Positions 7,245 to 15,077 of a stretch of 64,000 nt of DNA are shown here, one piece after another. The translations under genes and the position numbers were made by a program. Numbering within the stretch: the stretch's first letter is position 1; the number at the start of each line of letters is the position of its first letter. The stretch covers positions 5,547,501 to 5,611,500 of the forward strand of contig NZ_JAJLMN010000001.1 of the NCBI RefSeq assembly GCF_021730615.1, written 5' to 3'. Below the pieces are notes generated by a model. That model did no database searches. It worked only from the letters and a program-made list of their open reading frames with translations, and was not told where the DNA came from. Source of the stretch: Lichenibacterium dinghuense. Lineage in GTDB: Bacteria > Pseudomonadota > Alphaproteobacteria > Rhizobiales > Beijerinckiaceae.

Positions 7245-7721
7245 ATGTCCAAGAACCGCTTCTCCACCGTCGCCGTCGTCCGCGTGACCGACCTCATGGG
7301 CCGCACCGAGGTCGTCCGCTCCACCAACGCGGGCACGGTCGTGCGCACGGAGTACCCCGCCCACCCCGAGCACGGCTACCTGCACGCCTACAACGAGGAC
7401 GGCACCTGCCATCAGGTCTGGGTCTCGGCGCGTCTCCGCGGCAGCATCGACGCCTGCCGCCCCGTCGACGTCCGGGGCGGCGACCGCTTCCCGGGGTGGC
7501 TCGCGGAATGGGTCGGCGGATCCCTGGTGACCGAGGCTGCGGACTGGGACCGGGCCGTGGCGGGCGTCAGGGCCCGCGCCGACAGGATCTGGGAGGAGCG
7601 CCGCCCGCAGCGCGAGGCCGAGGAGCGGATGCGCGAGGAGGAGCAGCGCCTCCGGGATGAGAGCGACGCCCGCGAGGAGGCGATGGGCTGGGGCCACTAC
7701 GAGGACGCCTACGCCGATTGA
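7245..7721 (+). CDS. Hypothetical island protein
   Basis: 158 residues, no recognised family. The N-terminal ~55 residues suggest a beta-rich small domain (FSTVAVVRVTDLMGRTEVV). Residues ~95-150 form a Glu/Arg-rich coiled coil (RREREEE-type), and the end is aromatic and acidic. AAGGA lies nine bases before the ATG. It opens the right-hand gene run of the element and follows the possible promoter at 7164. Confidence 0.6.
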   Translation: MSKNRFSTVAVVRVTDLMGRTEVVRSTNAGTVVRTEYPAHPEHGYLHAYNEDGTCHQVWVSARLRGSIDACRPVDVRGGDRFPGWLAEWVGGSLVTEAADWDRAVAGVRARADRIWEERRPQREAEERMREEEQRLRDESDAREEAMGWGHYEDAYAD

Positions 7722-7845
7722 CACGCAGGCCGAAACCGGGGGCACGAGCCCCCGGTCCACCGGTCAGGCCGGTGCTGACGAGGCCACGCCCGCAGAGCCA
7801 TTCCCCGTGAGGGTCGAGCGCCACACAGCAGACAGGACGGACACC

Positions 7846-8193
7846 ATGACCACCGCCACGATCAACAACGGTTCCCGCGCCCGCGGCAAGTCGCCATCCC
7901 GCCCCGACGACCGCGTCGTCCGCCGCGTCGTGGTCTCGCTCAACGTCGCCGAGGCCTACGACCTGGACCACTACAAGGACCGCTCGAGGCGCTGCATCGG
8001 CGAGGTCTACTCCGACGCGGAGGCCATGCGCCGCGCGGTGGCCGACTGGCGCCATGAGTCGCTGCCCTGCGACGCGGGGTACATCGACCTGGACGAGATC
8101 GCCGGCGTGTTCCGCGCTCTGGCCTCCGCCGACACGCCCGAGGCCATGACCGCGCTCCGCGACAAGGCGCGCCGCATGGTGGCGGCCTCGTAG
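7846..8193 (+). CDS. Hypothetical island protein
   Basis: 115 residues, no recognised family. The start MTTATINNGS is chosen over longer in-frame possibilities because upstream codons look non-coding and AGGA precedes it. The basic N-terminus is followed by a mixed alpha/beta region (RRVVVSLNVAEAYDLDHYKD near 40-60) and a helical C-terminus. No signal peptide or metal motif is seen. Confidence 0.5.
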   Translation: MTTATINNGSRARGKSPSRPDDRVVRRVVVSLNVAEAYDLDHYKDRSRRCIGEVYSDAEAMRRAVADWRHESLPCDAGYIDLDEIAGVFRALASADTPEAMTALRDKARRMVAAS

Positions 8194-8284
8194 ACCTGGA
8201 CCCTCGGTGAGACGGCGTCCCCGGTCCGGGGCGCCGTCTCCACGAGGGCCTGGACCGGCCCCCGCATCAGCACAGGAGACATCC

Positions 8285-8518
8285 ATGGCCGTCACCGCCG
8301 TCCCGCGCCGCAGGGGCCGCCGCCCCACCTCCGCAGAGCGGGCGCACATGCACGTCATGGCCTGCATCGACCGCTGGGAGGCGTCCATGCGCCGCGAGAT
8401 CGATGAGATCCGGGCCCTCGACGAGGAGTGCGCGCGCCTCGCGAGGGTCCGCGAGGCGAAGATGGCCGCCCTCGACGCGGAGCAGGCCGAGGCCGACCGC
8501 CTCACGGCCGTCGCGTGA
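8285..8518 (+). CDS. Small coiled-coil protein with basic N-terminus
   Basis: 77 residues, no recognised family. AGGAGA with a six-base spacer supports the ATG at 8285. The first 15 residues are basic (VPRRRGRRPTSAERAH), and residues ~25-75 form a charged heptad-like helix. Its stop overlaps the GTG of the next gene as GTGA. Confidence 0.5.
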   Translation: MAVTAVPRRRGRRPTSAERAHMHVMACIDRWEASMRREIDEIRALDEECARLARVREAKMAALDAEQAEADRLTAVA

Positions 8519-8781
8519 CCGACGCCCCGCCCCCAAAGCGCGGCCGGGGCAGGCCCCCGGTCTACGCTACCCCCGAGCTCGCGCTGCAGGCCGCCCGCGA
8601 CCGCGCGACGGCCCACACCCAGGCACGGCGCCGGACAACCCCGGAGCGCACCATCGCCCTGGCCCCCGAGCGCGTGGCGCAGGGCGATGAGATCATCAGA
8701 GCGCGCGGCCTGGACGGCTGGAGCCACCTCGTGGCCGTCCTGATCGAGGACGAGGTGCGTCGCCGCGACGGCGACCTGTAG
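8515..8781 (+). CDS. Small protein with AT-hook-like N-terminal motif
   Basis: 88 residues. Residues ~8-15 read KRGRGRPP, matching the GRP core of an AT-hook minor-groove binder. A helical region follows. The GTG start overlaps the previous stop (GTGA), so it is probably coupled to the basic coiled-coil gene before it. A nucleoid-like or regulatory DNA-binding role is plausible but rests only on this short motif. Confidence 0.5.
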   Translation: MTDAPPPKRGRGRPPVYATPELALQAARDRATAHTQARRRTTPERTIALAPERVAQGDEIIRARGLDGWSHLVAVLIEDEVRRRDGDL

Positions 8782-8794
8782 CGAGGAGAGGACC

Positions 8795-9535
8795 ATGGCT
8801 CGACGTGCATGCCCCGCCCAGCTCGCCTTCCCGTTCCCCAAGCCCGCGCTGCCCTGGCAGAAGCCGGTCGAGGTCGCCCCGCAGCGGCCGCTGCTCGACC
8901 GCCTTGTCGACGCGGGCCTGTCGCCGAACCGCTACCTGCTGAGCACCAATCGTTGCCTCACGGCGCCGGCCGAGCACCGCACTGGGTTCCCGTGGTCTCT
9001 GCCGTCGCGCCTCTACACGTTCGGCGTTCGCATTGCAGGCTGGGACGACGAGCCCCGTCTGGCGGTGGGCGTCGAGGCGCTCCTGGAGCACCCTTACGTC
9101 GGGCATCTGCGCGGAATCGGGTTCGAGGTCGACGTCAACGAGGACGTGGGCCACGCTTCCTACATGCACGCCGTCGACCTCGCCACCAATCGGCATTGGG
9201 AGGACCTGCTCCTCACGCGCCGCCACGCCACGCCGGAGAGCATCGCAGCCGGGATCGGATACGCCCTCCAGTACACAGACCTCACGGTCTGGAACGCGCG
9301 CACCGTGATGCGCGAGATGGGGTGGCCCGAGCCCGAGGACCGGAGCGCCGCGTTGCTCAGGGGGTCCGGCCTCCATCCCGCGAAGGTGCCGGAAGGCTAC
9401 GCCCCGAACCCGAGGCGGCAGGACGTCGCCGGGGCCTGGATGATGGTCCACGGGCTCGAGGACAAGTGGCTGAAGAGGGGGCGCCACGGGCACGCCTGGG
9501 TGACGCCCGAGGGCATGGCGCGGCGCGCCGCCTAG
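8795..9535 (+). CDS. Hypothetical protein, last gene of the mobile element
   Basis: 246 residues, no recognised family. A strong GAGGAGAGG precedes the ATG by three bases. The N-terminus is Pro-rich (AFPFPKPALPWQKP). The centre looks globular, with aromatic and acidic segments (GIGFEVDVNEDVGHASYMHA around 110-129), and the last ~40 residues are basic and Trp-containing. It ends ~100 bp before the tRNA fragment. Genes at this position are often element cargo, but nothing here reveals the activity. Confidence 0.6.
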   Translation: MARRACPAQLAFPFPKPALPWQKPVEVAPQRPLLDRLVDAGLSPNRYLLSTNRCLTAPAEHRTGFPWSLPSRLYTFGVRIAGWDDEPRLAVGVEALLEHPYVGHLRGIGFEVDVNEDVGHASYMHAVDLATNRHWEDLLLTRRHATPESIAAGIGYALQYTDLTVWNARTVMREMGWPEPEDRSAALLRGSGLHPAKVPEGYAPNPRRQDVAGAWMMVHGLEDKWLKRGRHGHAWVTPEGMARRAA

Positions 9536-9537
9536 GC

Positions 9538-9625
9538 TGGGCGCGATTGGGCGCGTAACCCCGCGTCACGGGCCGTTTCGGAGTGTCGCGGAGTGTCGCC
9601 GCGACCGCGTTTTCCTTCGTGGAAA
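9538..9625. repeat. Paired 10-bp-period direct repeats and hairpin beside the attachment site
   Basis: TGGGCGCG occurs at 9538-9545 and 9548-9555. GGAGTGTCGC is tandemly repeated at 9580-9589 and 9590-9599. TTTCC (9611-9615) and GGAAA (9621-9625) form a small hairpin. All lie just inside the element next to the tRNA core. Helically phased repeats there suit arm-type sites for integrase or excisionase; that role is inference. Confidence 0.5.
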
Positions 9626-9636
9626 CAGTCTACTAC

Positions 9637-9686
9637 CCTCATTCGTAATGAGGGGGTCGGGGGTTCGAATCCCTCTTGCGGCACCA
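9637..9686 (+). repeat. Displaced 3' half of tRNA-Thr(CGT): attachment site (attR-type)
   Basis: The anticodon arm CCTCA-TTCGTAA-TGAGG (9637-9653), variable loop, T-arm GGGGG-TTCGAAT-CCCTC, 3' acceptor strand TTGCGGC and ACCA end at 9686. Upstream bases do not form a D-arm, so this is not a full tRNA. Tyrosine-recombinase elements commonly insert in a tRNA 3' half and leave this duplicate at the distal junction. The intact gene should lie at the other end of the element. Confidence 0.85.
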
Positions 9687-9841
9687 CAGCCCTCTGCGCA
9701 CCTATGTGCTGACCACCGTCGTACCACACCGGCGTCCATCTTGATCGCTCCGATGTCGTGGCAGATCTGACACTCGACGTCCGACATTCAGTCCACCCAC
9801 GACATCTCCAAAGCTCGCTTCGACGACCCTCGCAGACCGCC

Positions 9842-10555
9842 TCAGACACTCCCGGAACCGGGATGCCGCGCCGGATCACCAACGAAACCGAGGATCGTAA
9901 GCGCCGCCACCATGTGATCCGGGACCGGGGCCTCGGCCTCGACGGGCGCGCGGCTCGGGTAGAGCGGCACGGCGATGCGCCGAGCGAGCAGGTGCAGGGT
10001 GGCCGAGGCCGCGGCCTCGCGGTCGCCGTAGATGCCGTCGCCGACCAGCGGCCAGCCCAGCGCCGCGCAGTGGACGCGGATCTGGTGCGTGCGGCCGGTG
10101 CGCGGCTTCAATTCCAGCCAGCTCCGGCCGCCCGCGCGCCCGAGCACCCGCCAGTCCGTCGTGGCCTCCTGGCCGGCCGGGTCGACCTGCATCCACCAGC
10201 CGCGCGCGGCGTCCCGTCGCCCGAGCGGGAGGTCGATCGTGCCGCTGTCGGCCGCGGGCATGCCCTCCACCACCGCCCAATATGTCTTGTCGACCCGGCC
10301 CGCCTTGAACAGGGCGCCGAGCTTCTGCAGCGCCTTGCGGTGGCGGCCGAGCACGAGGCAGCCCGACGTCTCGCGGTCGAGCCGGTGCGCGAGGGCCGGC
10401 ACGCGCGGCAGGCCGAAGCGCAGGCCGTCGAAATGCGCCTCTAGGCTGTCGCCGCCCTTGGGGCCGGGGTGCACCGCGATGCCGGCGGGTTTGTCCAGCA
10501 CCAGCATCAGGGCGTCGCGGTAGAGGAGGCGGGGGACGAGGTCTATCGGCTGCAC
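9842..10555 (-). CDS. RluA-family RNA pseudouridine synthase
   Basis: 237 residues. It isomerises uridine to pseudouridine in rRNA or tRNA. The catalytic motif HRLDRETSG (residues ~57-65) carries the essential Asp, and the later motif RTGRTHQIRVH is typical of RluA/RluC/RluD enzymes. There is no N-terminal S4 domain, so it is closer to the short RluA-like group; the substrate base cannot be assigned. The start is GTG (complement 10553-10555). It is the first core gene after the mobile element and is divergent from ftsY. Confidence 0.85.
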   Translation of the reverse strand: MQPIDLVPRLLYRDALMLVLDKPAGIAVHPGPKGGDSLEAHFDGLRFGLPRVPALAHRLDRETSGCLVLGRHRKALQKLGALFKAGRVDKTYWAVVEGMPAADSGTIDLPLGRRDAARGWWMQVDPAGQEATTDWRVLGRAGGRSWLELKPRTGRTHQIRVHCAALGWPLVGDGIYGDREAAASATLHLLARRIAVPLYPSRAPVEAEAPVPDHMVAALTILGFVGDPARHPGSGSV

Positions 10556-10619
10556 CGGGAAAGGCTTATCGGAACCGGGACCCCGTGGCGAGCCAGCCGG
10601 CGGGCTTGGGGATGCGGGA

Positions 10620-11768
10620 ATGGCCGGGGACGACGATCAGGGCGGCAAGCGGAAGCCGGGGTTCTTCAAGCGGCTGTTCGGCGGCGGGGGCACGCCCGAC
10701 GCCGCGCCCGAGGTCCGGCCCGAGCCCGCTCCCGAGACGCTGCCGCCCGTCGATTCGCTGCCCGCGCCGCAGCCGGCGCCCGATCCCGTCCCTGCCGAGC
10801 CCGAGGCGCCCCGCCTCGCGCCGGACCCGGCCGCCGAGGCCGCGCCGCGGCGGAGCTGGCTGTCGCGGCTGACGGGCGGGCTGTCGCGCTCGTCCTCGTC
10901 CATCAAGGGCGGCATCGTCGGCATCTTCTCCAAGCGCAAGCTCGACGACGCCACGCTCGACGATCTGGAGGACGTGCTGATCAAGGCCGACCTCGGCATC
11001 GCCATGGCGACGCGCATCACCGGCGCGATCGGCTCCGGCCGCTACGAGAAGGGCATCGACCCCGAGGAGGTGCAGGCGATCCTGGCGCGCGAGATCGAGG
11101 CCGTCCTCGCCCCGGTGGCGGTGCCCTTCGCGGTGGACCGGGCGAGTAAGCCCTTCGTGGTACTGGTCGTCGGCGTCAACGGCTCGGGCAAGACCACGAC
11201 GATCGGCAAGCTCGCCGCCAAGCTGTCGGCCGAGGGGTTGAAGCTCACGCTCGGCGCGGGCGACACGTTCCGCGCCGCCGCCATCGAGCAACTGCGGATC
11301 TGGGGCGAGCGGACGAACTCGCCCGTGGTGTCGCGCCCGCAGGGCGCCGACGCCGCCGGCCTCGCCTTCGACGCGATCAAGGAGGCGCGCGAGAACGGCT
11401 CGGACGTCGTGCTGATCGACACGGCCGGCCGGCTGCAGAACCGCGCCGAGCTGATGGAGGAGCTCGCCAAGGTGGTGCGCGTCGTCAAGAAGGCCGAGCC
11501 CGAGGCGCCCCACGCCGTGCTGCTGGTGCTCGACGCGACCGTCGGCCAGAACGCGCTGAGCCAGGTCGAGATCTTCGGCCAGGTGGCCGGCGTCACCGGT
11601 CTCGTGATGACCAAGCTCGACGGCACCGCCCGCGGCGGCATCCTGGCGGCCGTGGCCGAGAAGTTCGCGCTCCCGGTCCACTTCATCGGCGTCGGCGAGG
11701 GGATCGACGACCTCGAACCCTTCGCGGCGTCCGATTTCGCCCGCGCCATCGCGGGCCTCGAGCATTGA
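10620..11768 (+). CDS. ftsY: Signal recognition particle receptor FtsY
   Basis: 382 residues. This GTPase receives SRP-ribosome complexes at the membrane during co-translational insertion of membrane proteins. The NG domain is complete: G1 GVNGSGKTTTIGKLA (~184-198), DTFRAAAIEQL, G3 DTAGRL, and G4 TKLDGTARGG. The N-terminal ~80 residues are a charged, Pro-rich A-domain beginning with the amphipathic GFFKRLFGG, as usual for membrane-targeting FtsY. The septation-protein gene follows, an arrangement common in Hyphomicrobiales. Confidence 0.96.
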   Translation: MAGDDDQGGKRKPGFFKRLFGGGGTPDAAPEVRPEPAPETLPPVDSLPAPQPAPDPVPAEPEAPRLAPDPAAEAAPRRSWLSRLTGGLSRSSSSIKGGIVGIFSKRKLDDATLDDLEDVLIKADLGIAMATRITGAIGSGRYEKGIDPEEVQAILAREIEAVLAPVAVPFAVDRASKPFVVLVVGVNGSGKTTTIGKLAAKLSAEGLKLTLGAGDTFRAAAIEQLRIWGERTNSPVVSRPQGADAAGLAFDAIKEARENGSDVVLIDTAGRLQNRAELMEELAKVVRVVKKAEPEAPHAVLLVLDATVGQNALSQVEIFGQVAGVTGLVMTKLDGTARGGILAAVAEKFALPVHFIGVGEGIDDLEPFAASDFARAIAGLEH

Positions 11769-11881
11769 GCGCCGCCCAAGCCATGAAAAGACCGGCTTCG
11801 GCGCTTTATCGGATCGATGATTGAGTCTATGCGGGCGCCGTTTCCCGATGTGGGCCGCGGCGCCGAGGTGACAGGCAGACG

Positions 11882-12502
11882 ATGACGAGTCTCGATGACA
11901 GGCCGAAGGCCGACGCGCCGAAGCCCGCGGGCCGCAAGGTCGATCCCACGCTGAAGCTCGTCCTCGAACTCGGCCCTCTCGCCTGCTTCTTCGTCGCCTC
12001 CTACCGCTACGGCCTGCACGCCGCCACGGGCGTCCTGATGGTCGGGGTCGTGGTCGCCCTCGCGGTCTCCTACGCGCTCACGCGGCGGTTGCCCGTCATG
12101 CCGGTCGTCACGGCCATAGCGGTCCTGTTCTTCGGCGCGCTGACGTTCTACTTCGACAATCCGGTCTTCATCAAGGTGAAGCCGACGGTGATCAACTGCA
12201 TCTTCGGCGCGGCGCTGCTCGGCGGGCTGGCCTTCGGCAAGCCGCTGCTGCCGGTGGTGCTCGATTCGGCGCTGCACCTCGACGAGGAGGGCTGGCGCAA
12301 GCTGACCTTCCGCTGGGGCCTGTTCTTCTTCGTGCTCGCGGCGCTCAACGAGCTCGTGTGGCGCACGCAGAGCGACGTGTTCTGGACGGGGTTCAAGGTG
12401 TTCGGCACCATGCCGCTGACCGTCGTCTTCGCGCTGACGCAGGTGCCGCTCATCATGCGCCACGAGCTGAAGCCCACCGCGCCGCAGGACGAGCACTTCT
12501 GA
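11882..12502 (+). CDS. Inner membrane septation protein A (YciB/IspZ family)
   Basis: 206 residues, polytopic. After a ~25-residue polar N-terminus come about five or six membrane segments. Family motifs include KPTVINCIFGAALLGG (~103-118), LTFRWGLFFFVLAALNE (~143-159) and the WTGFKVFG segment. The family is linked to cell-envelope or septation processes; its biochemical role is not settled. The usual length is ~180-200 residues. It lies 113 bp after ftsY and may share its transcript. Confidence 0.9.
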   Translation: MTSLDDRPKADAPKPAGRKVDPTLKLVLELGPLACFFVASYRYGLHAATGVLMVGVVVALAVSYALTRRLPVMPVVTAIAVLFFGALTFYFDNPVFIKVKPTVINCIFGAALLGGLAFGKPLLPVVLDSALHLDEEGWRKLTFRWGLFFFVLAALNELVWRTQSDVFWTGFKVFGTMPLTVVFALTQVPLIMRHELKPTAPQDEHF

Positions 12503-12508
12503 ACGGTT

Positions 12509-12532
12509 GGGCGGGCGAGCTCGGGCCCGCCC
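12509..12532. terminator. Bidirectional hairpin between convergent genes
   Basis: GGGCGGGC (12509-12516) and GCCCGCCC (12525-12532) form an 8-bp GC stem with an 8-base loop. It lies between the septation gene, ending at 12502, and the minus-strand gene ending at 12538. There is no clear T-run. Confidence 0.45.
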
Positions 12533-12537
12533 GCTCC

Positions 12538-12927
12538 TCACTTTTCGGCGCCGCCCGCTCCGGCCGCGACCGACCCGTTCGGGACACCCTCACCGTCGAG
12601 GCCCTGGCCGGCCGGCCCCTTGACGCTCATGCCCGTGCCGGGGAGGCCCGCGCTGGTGTTGCCGCTCGTCCGGCCGGCCGAGCCGCCGTTGCCCGAGCCG
12701 TTCGTGGAGCCGCCGAGCCCGGTGTCGGCCACGCCGCCCTGGCCCGGCATGGTGAGGTCCTTGGTGGTGCCGCCGCCCGGCAGGGGAGAGCCCCGGTTCG
12801 CCGTAGTGTTGGTGTCCCCGCCGGGGTCCCCGGCGTGTGAGGCCGCTCCGCCGGCCTGCGCCATGGCGCTGGATGCGCCGAGCAGCAGCGCCGCCGCCAG
12901 CACGGCTGCCGTCGATCCTGCCTTCAT
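12538..12927 (-). CDS. Secreted Gly/Ser/Thr-rich small protein (second of a pair)
   Basis: 129 residues. A Sec signal peptide (MKAGSTAAVLAAALLLGASS, probable cleavage after AMA-QA) is followed by ~105 residues of low-complexity Gly, Ser, Thr, Asn and Pro, with no Cys. AGGAGG lies about nine bases before the ATG. It follows a similarly built gene by 23 bp, so the two are probably one operon. Such proteins are presumably periplasmic or extracellular and disordered. No domain is recognised, and paralogy with the upstream gene is suggested by composition only. Confidence 0.6.
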   Translation of the reverse strand: MKAGSTAAVLAAALLLGASSAMAQAGGAASHAGDPGGDTNTTANRGSPLPGGGTTKDLTMPGQGGVADTGLGGSTNGSGNGGSAGRTSGNTSAGLPGTGMSVKGPAGQGLDGEGVPNGSVAAGAGGAEK

Positions 12928-12950
12928 CGCCTCACGCCTCCTGTCCCGGA

Positions 12951-13337
12951 TCACTGCGGTGCCTTGCCGGACGCGACGCCGTCGAGGTTCTTCGTGCCGG
13001 ACCCGCCGCCAGCTCCCGCTGCCGGCGTCGTGCCCGTGGTGCCCGTCATGACGCCGCCGTTGCCGTTGGCGCCGGCGCCGACGATCGGCGTGCCGCTCAC
13101 GCCGCCCGCGTTCGAGCCCGACGACGGGCTGGCCGGCGCCGGCCGCCCGCTGCCCTCGGTCTTCACGCCGGTCCGGCCGGTGCCGCCCGCGTCGCCCTGG
13201 CCGCCGTTGGAGCTGGCGCCGCCCGCGCCGCCGCTCGTGTAGCCCGTCTGCCCGCCGGCCGTCTGCGCGGCCGCCTGGGCGAGCCCGAAGCCCGTGACCG
13301 CGCAGGCCACGATGATCCCGAATGCCGTCCGCCTCAT
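12951..13337 (-). CDS. Secreted Gly-rich small protein (first of a pair)
   Basis: 128 residues. The signal peptide MRRTAFGIIVACAVTGFGLA ends in QAAAQ, then a Gly/Ser/Thr/Asn-rich chain follows with repeated GG and TGTT steps and no folded-domain signature. GGGAGG precedes the ATG. It forms a tandem pair with the gene ending at 12538 and is divergent from tRNA-Gly. The function is unknown; an envelope or matrix component is a guess from composition. Confidence 0.6.
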   Translation of the reverse strand: MRRTAFGIIVACAVTGFGLAQAAAQTAGGQTGYTSGGAGGASSNGGQGDAGGTGRTGVKTEGSGRPAPASPSSGSNAGGVSGTPIVGAGANGNGGVMTGTTGTTPAAGAGGGSGTKNLDGVASGKAPQ

Positions 13338-13502
13338 GCCGCCTCGCCTCCCGTGCGCTCTGCTGCCGATGCAACGCTTGGTGCCGCCATCCGTTGCCCG
13401 GCGCAGCCTCCGGCAGCGCCGTGTCACCACTCCCGAAGATTCGGGCTTGCAAAGCGACCCGACCTCCGGCATTAGATCCCTCGTCGCCGCAGCGACATGG
13501 AT

Positions 13503-13577
13503 GCGGGTGTAGCTCAGTGGTAGAGCACAACCTTGCCAAGGTTGGGGTCGAGGGTTCGAATCCCTTCGCCCGCTCCA
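13503..13577 (+). tRNA. tRNA-Gly(GCC)
   Basis: The full cloverleaf is visible: acceptor GCGGGTG pairing with CGCCCGC (one G-T), D-arm AGCTCAGTGGTAGAGC, anticodon arm CAACC-TTGCCAA-GGTTG with anticodon GCC, T-arm with GGTTCGAATCC, and an encoded TCCA end. It reads GGC/GGT glycine codons. Confidence 0.95.
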
Positions 13578-13905
13578 GACTGCGGCACCTTCCGATATTC
13601 TGGCTATCTGACGCTATCGCGTGTTGGTGGCCACAGTTTGAGACTGCCCAGTGGGGCCTTGCTCCCGTGCAGCTCGAGAGTTCCGATCCGTCGGGCCCGA
13701 GCGTGTCTTCCGTGGTGATCGGCGCCCCGGTCGATCAAGCCGCGTGAAGCTCGGCGTCGGCGCGGCAGTCTATCCGCGACCGCCGGATCTCGGTCGCGTC
13801 CACCGCCACCTCTGTCTGCGATCGAGTGCGCCCTGAAGCAGCGTCATCGGTCCGCCAATCCCGCGACCCGTGCGGATGCTCCAGAAGCGGTCTCGCGAAT
13901 CGCTC
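13578..13905. other. Intergenic region after tRNA-Gly
   Basis: About 330 bp with no reading frame of convincing composition, no strong hairpin and no known RNA signature that I can see. Open frames here are shadows of the tRNA or random high-GC frames. Confidence 0.4.
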
Positions 13906-14109
13906 TCACCCCCGTGCCGGCGGAGCAGCGCCCTGCGCCGGCGTTTCGGCGTCGGGCCCGGCGAGGTCGCGAAGCTCCGCCAGCAGGGCGTCCCGCTGAT
14001 CGCGGTTCTTCTCGGCTTCACCGGGCGTCAGCGCGCTCCCCCGCGCCTCCCTGTCGAGCTGGTGGAGCTGCTGCTGCAGGTCGCGCAGCCGTGCGTCGCG
14101 GTCGTCCAT
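13906..14109 (-). CDS. Small charged helical protein
   Basis: 67 residues, no recognised family. The start MDDRDARL is supported by GGAGGAGAGG upstream of the ATG (complement 14107-14109). Residues ~3-48 are a Leu/Gln/Arg/Asp helix typical of a short coiled coil, and the end is Ala/Pro-rich. It is divergent from the SDR gene at 14313 with ~200 bp between. Confidence 0.5.
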   Translation of the reverse strand: MDDRDARLRDLQQQLHQLDREARGSALTPGEAEKNRDQRDALLAELRDLAGPDAETPAQGAAPPARG

Positions 14110-14312
14110 CGTCCTCTCCTCCCGTTCGGGCCGGCGCCGTGCCGGGTTTGCGGTGACCGCCGGGACCGGCTGCGGGTTCCCTCGCCGGCCGCGCCAGCGC
14201 GACTCTTTTGAAACCGGACGGGACAGGCTATCGTCGGACTGAAACTGCACGGGAGCGGCGGCGACCGCGGCGCCCCCCGGACGAATGCGCTCCGCGACGC
14301 GATCCCCGCCCC

Positions 14313-15077
14313 ATGTCCATGCCGTCTCCCTCCCGGTCCAACGCCGGCCCCCGCCGCACCATGCTGCTCACGGGCGCGTCGCGCGGCATCGGCCATGCCA
14401 CCGTCAAGCGCTTCTCCTCCGCCGGCTGGCGCGTCATCACCTGCTCGCGCCACGCCTTCCCGGAGAACTGCCCCTGGGAGATGGGGCCGGAGGACCACCT
14501 CCAGGTCGACCTCGCCGACCCCGAGGACATCCTCAAGGCCCTGTCGGACGTGCGCCAGCGCCTGCCCGAGGGGCGCCTCGACGCGCTGGTCAACAACGCC
14601 GGCATCTCGCCGAAGGGCGCCGGCGGATCGCGCCTCGGCTCGGTCGAGACCGAGATCGCCGACTGGAAGAAGGTGTTCCAGGTCAACTTCTACGCCCCCG
14701 TCATGCTGGCGCGCGGCCTGATCGCCGAGTTGCAGCAGGCGCACGGCTCCGTGGTCAACGTCACCTCGATCGCGGGCTCGCGCGTGCACCCCTTCGCGGG
14801 TGCCGCCTACGCGACGTCTAAGGCCGCCCTGGCGGCGCTGACGCGCGAGATGGCGGCGGACTTCGGGCCGCGCGGCATCCGCGTCAACGCCATCTCGCCG
14901 GGCGAGATCGACACCGCCATCCTGTCGCCCGGCACGGACAAGATCGTCGAGGCGCTGCCGATGCGCCGGCTCGGCACGCCCGAGGAGGTCGCCAAAGCGA
15001 TCTACTTCCTGTGCACCGAGCAGTCGAGCTACGTCCACGGTGCCGAGATCCACATCAACGGCGGGCAGCACGTTTGA
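14313..15077 (+). CDS. Short-chain dehydrogenase/reductase (SDR)
   Basis: 254 residues. Classical SDR features: cofactor loop [10 protein letters not shown] (~22-31), NNAG (~97-100), the catalytic Ser in VNVTSIAGS and YATSK with catalytic Tyr and Lys, then the PG motif in [10 protein letters not shown]. The substrate is not evident. The ATG at 14313 is preferred because the upstream extension is low-complexity Arg/Pro. Its stop overlaps the TTG start of the NUDIX gene, so at least three genes (SDR, NUDIX, TIGR02301-type) appear cotranscribed. Confidence 0.85.
   Translation: MSMPSPSRSNAGPRRTMLLTGASRGIGHATVKRFSSAGWRVITCSRHAFPENCPWEMGPEDHLQVDLADPEDILKALSDVRQRLPEGRLDALVNNAGISPKGAGGSRLGSVETEIADWKKVFQVNFYAPVMLARGLIAELQQAHGSVVNVTSIAGSRVHPFAGAAYATSKAALAALTREMAADFGPRGIRVNAISPGEIDTAILSPGTDKIVEALPMRRLGTPEEVAKAIYFLCTEQSSYVHGAEIHINGGQHV

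Larger units (their letters stand above)
1..9686 (+). mobile_element. Right end of a tRNA-Thr-integrated mobile element (left end outside window)
   Basis: The block contains a tyrosine recombinase, an excisionase-like HTH ORF and about 17 short, mostly unrecognised genes, many joined by 4-8 bp overlaps. It ends at an orphan 3' half of a tRNA-Thr gene at 9637-9686, the expected footprint of site-specific integration into a tRNA. Because the fragment reads on the plus strand, the intact tRNA should lie to the left. Core genes begin immediately to the right. No capsid, tail, conjugation, resistance or toxin gene is recognisable, so it could be a satellite, a genomic island or the tail of a larger prophage or ICE. 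Confidence 0.8.

Noticed and set aside
9594-9686. A complete tRNA ending at 9686
   Set aside because: GCCGCGA at 9600 region could pair with the acceptor 3' strand, but no D-arm or position 8-26 structure exists, so only the 3' half is present.
1-9686. Prophage, conjugative or defence-island identity
   Set aside because: No capsid, portal, terminase, relaxase, type IV secretion, nuclease-methylase or toxin-antitoxin signature is recognisable in the visible part.
9532-9882. Minus-strand frames containing GFEPPTPS and GIRTPDPLITN
   Set aside because: These are the well-known antisense translations of a tRNA 3' end; they simply confirm the tRNA fragment at 9637-9686.
13322-13747. Plus-strand frame with SSVVEHNLAKVGVEGSNPFA
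   Set aside because: It is the classic false protein read through tRNA-Gly at 13503-13577.
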